Source: Natronospira proteinivora
GTDB lineage: Bacteria > Pseudomonadota > Gammaproteobacteria > Natronospirales > Natronospiraceae
DNA length: 64,000 nucleotides
Assembly: GCF_024170465.1 (NCBI RefSeq)
Contig: NZ_JALJYF010000002.1
Coordinates: forward strand, 1,054,001-1,118,000
Direction of reading: 5' to 3'
Part shown: piece by piece, positions 59,279 to 64,000 of the stretch
Layout of the letters: each line of letters starts with the position of its first letter
Position numbering within the stretch: the stretch's first letter is position 1
The notes under the pieces: model-generated
The model's database searches: none
Told to the model about the DNA's origin: nothing
What the model saw: the letters and a program-made list of their open reading frames with translations, nothing else
Program-made: the position numbers and the translations under genes

Positions 59279-59902
59279 ATGGCCGCAACACCTCTTAACC
59301 AGATCGCAGAAATCCTGCCCGGCTACCCGTTTCGCGGGGCGCTGAAGGCGCAGGCGGATGGCAATGCCTGGGCGGTTCAGGTGCGACATGTCTCGTCGCG
59401 GGAGTGGGTCAGCATGGATTCTGCGGCCCGGGTTGTGGGTGGGGAGGCGCTGGATCGGGTGCAGTTGGGTGGCCGCCGGCGGCCGGATTACCTGCAGCCG
59501 GGGGATGTGCTCTTTATGGCGCGTGGCCCTCGCAATGGGGCTGTTCTGATTGAGGAGGTCCCCGAGGCGACGGTCTGCACTCCGCATTTCTTTCTCATCC
59601 GCCTGAAGCCAGGATCGGATGACATCGTTGATCCGGGCTTTCTCGTCTGGCAGCTCAATCACGGCGAGGGGCGGGCGGCCATTGCCGCGGGTCGGCAGGG
59701 CTCGCTGATGCCCAGTGTGCCTAAGACCGAGCTGGCCGCTATCCGCCTGCACCTGCCGCCCCTGGCCCGACAGCGCCACCTGGTGGCACTGTTTCGGGGG
59801 GCGGACCGCGAAGCTGAGCTGATGCAGGCGCTTATCGATAACCGACATCGGGAGGTCACGGCCATTGGCCGGGCCATGCTGGATACCGTCCGTAATGGAT
59901 AA
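59279..59902 (+). CDS. Half-size type I specificity-like subunit
   Basis: A 207-aa protein resembling one half of an HsdS subunit: a single target-recognition-like domain (LNQIAEILPGYPFRGALKAQ, YLQPGDVLFMARG, VCTPHFFLIRLKPG) followed by one conserved helix, LPPLARQRHLVALFRGADREAELMQAL. The expected full subunit has two such units. It precedes hsdM and ends 14 bases before its start. It may dimerise as a specificity subunit, act with the full HsdS at 61420, or be a relic kept for other reasons. No clear Shine-Dalgarno lies before the ATG. Confidence 0.78.
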   Translation: MAATPLNQIAEILPGYPFRGALKAQADGNAWAVQVRHVSSREWVSMDSAARVVGGEALDRVQLGGRRRPDYLQPGDVLFMARGPRNGAVLIEEVPEATVCTPHFFLIRLKPGSDDIVDPGFLVWQLNHGEGRAAIAAGRQGSLMPSVPKTELAAIRLHLPPLARQRHLVALFRGADREAELMQALIDNRHREVTAIGRAMLDTVRNG

Positions 59903-59915
59903 CAGGGAGAACACC

Positions 59916-61430
59916 ATGAACACCCCCGTCAGCCAGGCGCAGATCAACAAGGCGGTCTGGAACGCCTGTGACACCTTTCGCGGGACTGTGGACGCGAGCA
60001 TCTACAAGGATTTCGTGCTCACCATGCTCTTTGTGAAATACCTGTCCGATGTCTGGCAGGACCACTGGGAGCAGTACCAGTCCGAGCACGGCGACCACCC
60101 GGAGCTGATTCGGGAGCTGATGAAGAATGAGCGCTTCGTGTTGCCACCGGCGGCCAACTTCTATGACCTCTACGAGCACCGGCATGAGCCCGGCAACGGC
60201 GAGCGCATCGATAAGGCCCTGCACGCCATCGAGGAAACCAACAGCCAGAAGCTGGCCGATGTCTTCCAGGACATTAGTTTCAACTCCAACAAGCTCGGCG
60301 ATGAGAAATCGAAAAATGAGATCCTCAAGGCCCTGCTGGAGGACTTCCACCGCCCCGAGCTGAACCTGCGGCCCAGCCGCATTGGTCGGCTGGACATCAT
60401 CGGCAACGCCTACGAGTTCCTGATCGCCCAGTTTGCTGCGAGCTCCGGCAAGAAGGCCGGGGAGTTCTATACCCCCGCCGAGGTGTCCGAGCTAATCGCC
60501 GAGCTGCTGAGCCCGGAAGAAGGCGACGAGATTTGCGACCCGGCCTGCGGCTCCGGCTCCCTGCTGCTCAAATGTGCCAACCAGATCAAGAACGCTTTTA
60601 ACGGCTCGAAGAAGTTCGCCCTCCATGGGCAGGAAGCCATCGGCAGCACCTGGGCCCTGGCCAAGATGAATATGTTCCTGCACGGCGTGGACAATCACCG
60701 CATCGAGTGGGGCGACACCATCCGCAACCCCAAGCTGCTGGACAACAAGGGCCGGCTACAGCAGTTCGATGTGGTGGCGGCCAATCCGCCCTTCTCGCTC
60801 GACAAGTGGGGCCATGACTCCGCCGAAAATGACCCGCACAACCGTTTCCGCCGTGGCATCCCACCCAAGACCAAGGGTGACTACGCCTTCATTCAGCACA
60901 TGGTTGAGACCCTCAAGCCGAAAACCGGGCGTATGGGCGTCGTGGTCCCCCACGGCGTGCTCTTCCGCGGCTCATCCGAGGGCAAGATCCGCAAGCAGCT
61001 GATCGAGGAAGGCCTGCTGGATGCCGTGATCGGCCTGCCGGAAAAGCTCTTCTTCGGCACCGGCATCCCCGCCGCCATTCTGGTGTTTCGCCAGGACAGG
61101 CAGGACGACAAGGTGATGTTCATCGACGCCAGCCGCGAATTTCAGGCCGGCAAGAACCAGAATGCCCTGTCGGAAGACAATATCCGAAAGATCGTCGAGA
61201 CCTATCAGGCCCGCGAGACGGTGGACAAGTACGCCTACCTCGCCACCGTCGATGAGATACGGGAAAACGACTTCAACCTGAATATCCCCCGCTATGTGGA
61301 CACCTTCGAGGAAGAGGAAGAAATCGACCTCATGGCGGTGCGCGCCGAGCGGAAGGAGCTCAAGGCGAAGCTGGAAACGCTGGAAACAGAGATGGACGGG
61401 TATCTGAAGGAGCTGGGTTATGGTGCCTGA
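59916..61430 (+). CDS. hsdM: Type I restriction-modification N6-adenine methyltransferase subunit
   Basis: A 504-aa HsdM. The N-terminal helical domain opens VWNACDTFRGTVDASIYKDF and leads to GEFYTP at residues 182-187. AdoMet-binding motif I is CDPACGSGSLLLK with Asp208, and catalytic motif IV is NPPFSLDKWG from Asn290, which defines an adenine-N6 gamma-type methyltransferase. A coiled C-terminal segment (ERKELKAKLETLETEM) contacts HsdS. The ATG at 59916 follows GGGAG; the earlier ones at 59865 and 59895 do not. It overlaps hsdS by 11 bases. Confidence 0.96.
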   Translation: MNTPVSQAQINKAVWNACDTFRGTVDASIYKDFVLTMLFVKYLSDVWQDHWEQYQSEHGDHPELIRELMKNERFVLPPAANFYDLYEHRHEPGNGERIDKALHAIEETNSQKLADVFQDISFNSNKLGDEKSKNEILKALLEDFHRPELNLRPSRIGRLDIIGNAYEFLIAQFAASSGKKAGEFYTPAEVSELIAELLSPEEGDEICDPACGSGSLLLKCANQIKNAFNGSKKFALHGQEAIGSTWALAKMNMFLHGVDNHRIEWGDTIRNPKLLDNKGRLQQFDVVAANPPFSLDKWGHDSAENDPHNRFRRGIPPKTKGDYAFIQHMVETLKPKTGRMGVVVPHGVLFRGSSEGKIRKQLIEEGLLDAVIGLPEKLFFGTGIPAAILVFRQDRQDDKVMFIDASREFQAGKNQNALSEDNIRKIVETYQARETVDKYAYLATVDEIRENDFNLNIPRYVDTFEEEEEIDLMAVRAERKELKAKLETLETEMDGYLKELGYGA

Positions 61431-62661
61431 AGGGTGGAAAGAAAAGCCTCTTGCGCAAGTATGCCGGAAGCCAGTTTCATACGGAATCGTGCAAACCGGA
61501 ACGCCGCAAGAGAATGGTATCCCTTGTTTGAGGGTTGTGGATCTTACGAAGGCCCAGATGGATCTCGAAGAGATGATTACGACATCATCTGAAATTCACT
61601 ATTCATACAAGCGAACTTCTCTGGAAGTCGGCGACATTGTTATGGCTTTGCGTGGCGAGGTGGGTTTAGTAAGGCTTATTGATGAGACGGTTGCCGGCTC
61701 CAATATCACGAGAGGATTGGCAAGAATCTCCGCGGATGGAGAAGATGTGATTTCTGAATATCTGCTTTGGGAGCTTCGGTCCCCGCGCTTTAGGGCTGAT
61801 TTGATTCGCAGAGTGGGTGGTTCGGCGCTTCAGGAGATATCGCTTGCTGAGCTGCGTAAAACCAAAACCTGGCTTCCGCCGGTCCCTGAACAACGAAAAA
61901 TCGCCAAAATTCTCTCCACCTGGGACGAAGCCATTGCCACCACTGAGCAGCTTCTGGCCAACAGCGAGCAGCAGAAAAAAGCCCTGATGCAGCAGTTGCT
62001 GACGGGAAAGAAGCGCTTGCCGGGGTTTGAGGGCGAGTGGAATGAATTTCGACTTGGAACATTATTTCACCGTGTGCGAGAAAAGAATGCAGGGCAAAGC
62101 GAAAATGTTGTAACTATTTCCGGGCGTGATGGCCTAGTTAAGCAAGGAGATTACTTCAAAAAATCTGTCGCATCAGAGATCCTGGATGACTATTACCTTT
62201 TGAGAAATGGACAGTTCGCATACAACAAGAGTTACTCCAATGGTTATCCGATGGGCGCGATCAAGCGCCTGAATCGATACAGTAAGGGCGTAGTTACTAC
62301 CCTTTACATATGTTTTGAGGTCGCAGACGAAGAGGAAGCTGATGGTGACTATTTTGAGCAATATTTCGAGGCAGGGTTGTTGAACAATGGGTTATCTAAG
62401 ATTGCGAATGAAGGTGGTCGAGCGCATGGCCTCTTGAACGTTAAACCTTCTGACTTCTTTAACCTGAAAGTTCATGCCCCTGACATAGATGAGCAAAAGC
62501 GAATCGCAGCAGTATTGTCCAGGGCGGATACGGAAGTTCTATTGGTGCTGCGTCGCTTAGAAGCGTTAAAGGCAGAAAAAAAGGCGCTTATGCAGCAACT
62601 CCTGACAGGCAAACGCCGCGTCAGGGTCAATGAAGCCGAGGCCGAATCCGCCACAGCCTAG
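61420..62661 (+). CDS. hsdS: Type I restriction-modification specificity subunit
   Basis: A 413-aa subunit setting the DNA target. It has two recognition domains, about residues 1-150 and 205-350, each followed by a conserved spacer: PEQRKIAKILSTWDEAIAT with KKALMQQLLTGKKR, then DEQKRIAAVLSRADTE with KKALMQQLLTGKRR. The DNA of the recognition domains is plainly richer in A+T than hsdM, most of all 62050-62470, as expected when such domains are exchanged between strains. It overlaps hsdM by 11 bases and precedes hsdR by 29. Confidence 0.94.
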   Translation: MVPEGWKEKPLAQVCRKPVSYGIVQTGTPQENGIPCLRVVDLTKAQMDLEEMITTSSEIHYSYKRTSLEVGDIVMALRGEVGLVRLIDETVAGSNITRGLARISADGEDVISEYLLWELRSPRFRADLIRRVGGSALQEISLAELRKTKTWLPPVPEQRKIAKILSTWDEAIATTEQLLANSEQQKKALMQQLLTGKKRLPGFEGEWNEFRLGTLFHRVREKNAGQSENVVTISGRDGLVKQGDYFKKSVASEILDDYYLLRNGQFAYNKSYSNGYPMGAIKRLNRYSKGVVTTLYICFEVADEEEADGDYFEQYFEAGLLNNGLSKIANEGGRAHGLLNVKPSDFFNLKVHAPDIDEQKRIAAVLSRADTEVLLVLRRLEALKAEKKALMQQLLTGKRRVRVNEAEAESATA

Positions 62662-62690
62662 GACTGGCAAAGATCACGGAAGGAGACCCA

Positions 62691-64000
62691 ATGGGCACCG
62701 TCACCCCCAACACCAGCGAGCTCTACGCCTCGCATATCCCCGCCCTGGCCATGCTGATACGCCTGGGCTGGGAATATCGCTCGCCGTCGGCGGTGATGGA
62801 ACTTCGCGGTGACTCCACCCGTGATGTCCTGCTGCGCCCGAAGCTGATCGATTTCCTGCGCCAGCACCGCTTCGAGTACAAGGGAAAGGAATACCCGCTC
62901 TCCAGCGAAGGCATCCAGCAGATTCTCAACACCCTGTCCTCGCCCGGCCTGGTCGAGGGGCTGATGCCGGCCAATGAGGCCGTGCATGACATGCTCACGC
63001 TTGGCATCACCGTCAATGAGTTCATGCCCGACGGCAAGCGCCATCCCACCACGGTGCCACTGGTCAACTGGCAGGCTATTGAACAGAACAGCTTCATCGT
63101 CACCGAGGAAATGGAGGTGCAGAACGCCTCCGCCACCGGCCATCGGCGCCCGGATCTGGTGGGCTTTCTGAATGGCATCCCGGTGGTCGTGATTGAGGCC
63201 AAGCGGGCGGCGTCTGGCAACCCGAACAAATCGATGATCGAGGAAAGTATCAGCCAGATGATCCGTAACCAGGGGGTGCAGGAGATACCGACTCTCTTCG
63301 CCTTTGCCCAGGTGCTGGTGGCCGTGAGCCAGACCGATGCCCGATACGGGACCACCAAGACGCCGCGCAAGTTCTGGTCGAAGTGGGAAGAGGAAGAGAT
63401 CAGCCGCGAGGAACGCAAGGCCATCAAGAACCGGAAGCTGGACAAAGAGGCGAAGGAGGCTCTTTTCGCCGGCAAGGAGCCCCGGGTCCGCCAGTATTTC
63501 GAGCAACTTTGGGAGAAGCCGGTGCTGCCCACCGAGCAGGACGAGCTACTGATCGGCATCTTGAGCCCGGAGCGGCTGCTGTCGCTGCTGCGGTATTACA
63601 TACTCTACTACAAGCACGACAAGATCATTGCCCGCCACCAACAGTTTTTCAGCATTGAGTCATTGCTGCGCCAGATTACCGGCTTGGACAAGCAGGGTGC
63701 CCGCCGGGGCGGCGTGATCTGGCATACCACGGGCTCGGGCAAGTCCTTCACCATGGTCTTTCTCAGCAAGCTGCTGGTGCTGCACGAGGCCCTCAAACAG
63801 TGCCGGGTGGTCGTGGTCACCGACCGGGTGGATCTGGAAAAACAACTTTCACGCACCTTTGCCGCTTCCGGCGCATTGGGGCTTAAGTCCGCGAGTCGCG
63901 GTGAGGCGGGCAAGGCCCGCATGGGCTCCGGCCGGGATTTGGCCCGGCAGATCGGCCAGGGCGAGCAACGGGTGATCTTCACTCTGGTTCAGAAGTTCTT
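62691..64000 (+). CDS. hsdR: Type I restriction endonuclease subunit R, N-terminal part
   Basis: The frame is open from the ATG at 62691 (AGGAG before it) to the window end, 436 codons, about 40 percent of a usual HsdR. The nuclease domain shows the PD-ExK set: Asp155 in RRPDLVGFLNG, Glu169 and Lys171 in VVVIEAKRA. The start of the translocase follows with Walker A TTGSGKSF (Lys351) and VVVTDRVDLEKQL. HsdR cuts unmethylated DNA after ATP-driven translocation. The rest lies beyond the window, so intactness cannot be judged. Confidence 0.95.
   Translation, partial: MGTVTPNTSELYASHIPALAMLIRLGWEYRSPSAVMELRGDSTRDVLLRPKLIDFLRQHRFEYKGKEYPLSSEGIQQILNTLSSPGLVEGLMPANEAVHDMLTLGITVNEFMPDGKRHPTTVPLVNWQAIEQNSFIVTEEMEVQNASATGHRRPDLVGFLNGIPVVVIEAKRAASGNPNKSMIEESISQMIRNQGVQEIPTLFAFAQVLVAVSQTDARYGTTKTPRKFWSKWEEEEISREERKAIKNRKLDKEAKEALFAGKEPRVRQYFEQLWEKPVLPTEQDELLIGILSPERLLSLLRYYILYYKHDKIIARHQQFFSIESLLRQITGLDKQGARRGGVIWHTTGSGKSFTMVFLSKLLVLHEALKQCRVVVVTDRVDLEKQLSRTFAASGALGLKSASRGEAGKARMGSGRDLARQIGQGEQRVIFTLVQKF

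Noticed and set aside
1-64000. CRISPR arrays, insertion sequences, prophage or attachment sites
   Set aside because: I saw no regularly spaced repeats, transposase or integrase genes; the only repeats are the palindromic elements and short inverted repeats listed.

Overview
The window is chromosomal DNA of a Gram-negative gammaproteobacterium. The evidence is gene content and order: yggT-proC-yggS-pilT-pilU, and a pyrB-ruvX-yqgE-tonB-gshB block facing pilG-pilH-pilI-pilJ-chpA, are arrangements I know from Pseudomonas and its relatives. A moderately high G+C content, many acidic proteins, several TonB-type transducers and a DUF4212/SSS acetate symporter would fit a halophilic or haloalkaliphilic member of the Ectothiorhodospiraceae/Chromatiales side of the class. 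That placement is inference, not a measurement.

Region by region. 1-9.5 kb holds small envelope and stress genes (YbgA-like fragment, DUF4168, PilZ protein, azurin, DUF2835, DUF4156 lipoprotein, TraB-like membrane protein, diheme cytochrome c, a TonB-domain protein, a PEBP-like protein, an alpha/beta hydrolase, an HU-type protein). It also holds an unannotated, strongly structured minus-strand RNA gene at about 5678-5916 with its own near-consensus promoter and terminator. 9.6-15.8 kb carries DUF4426-yggT-proC-yggS and, divergently, three tandem PilT-family ATPases. 16.1-22.9 kb is one long minus-strand run, gshB-apbE-NusG II-Gx transporter-tonB-yqgE-ruvX-pyrB-pyrK, joined by short overlaps. 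23.3-33.3 kb is the Pil-Chp chemosensory operon that controls type IV pili. 33.4-39.8 kb has rsmE, bioA with a BirA operator, argE, ampD-ampE, palindromic repeats, a cobalamin adenosyltransferase and the broken tail of a CoA-transferase gene.

39.8-51.9 kb is an acetate-use region: DcaP-like porin, DUF294/CBS protein with an exonuclease, symporter large and small subunits, the CrbS sensor kinase, the CrbR response regulator and acetyl-CoA synthetase. Three copies of a GACC-NN-GGTC dyad lie upstream of acs, of crbS and of the symporter operon, at spacings suited to a CrbR-type activator.

52-58.2 kb carries a third TonB protein, OsmC and DUF423 proteins and a coupled glycerol-3-phosphate operon (GpsA-like, glycerophosphodiesterase, FGGY kinase). 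58.2-64 kb is a defence-type segment: a zeta-toxin kinase with a small downstream partner, then a type I restriction-modification locus with a half-size specificity gene before hsdM, a full hsdS after it, and hsdR running off the end.
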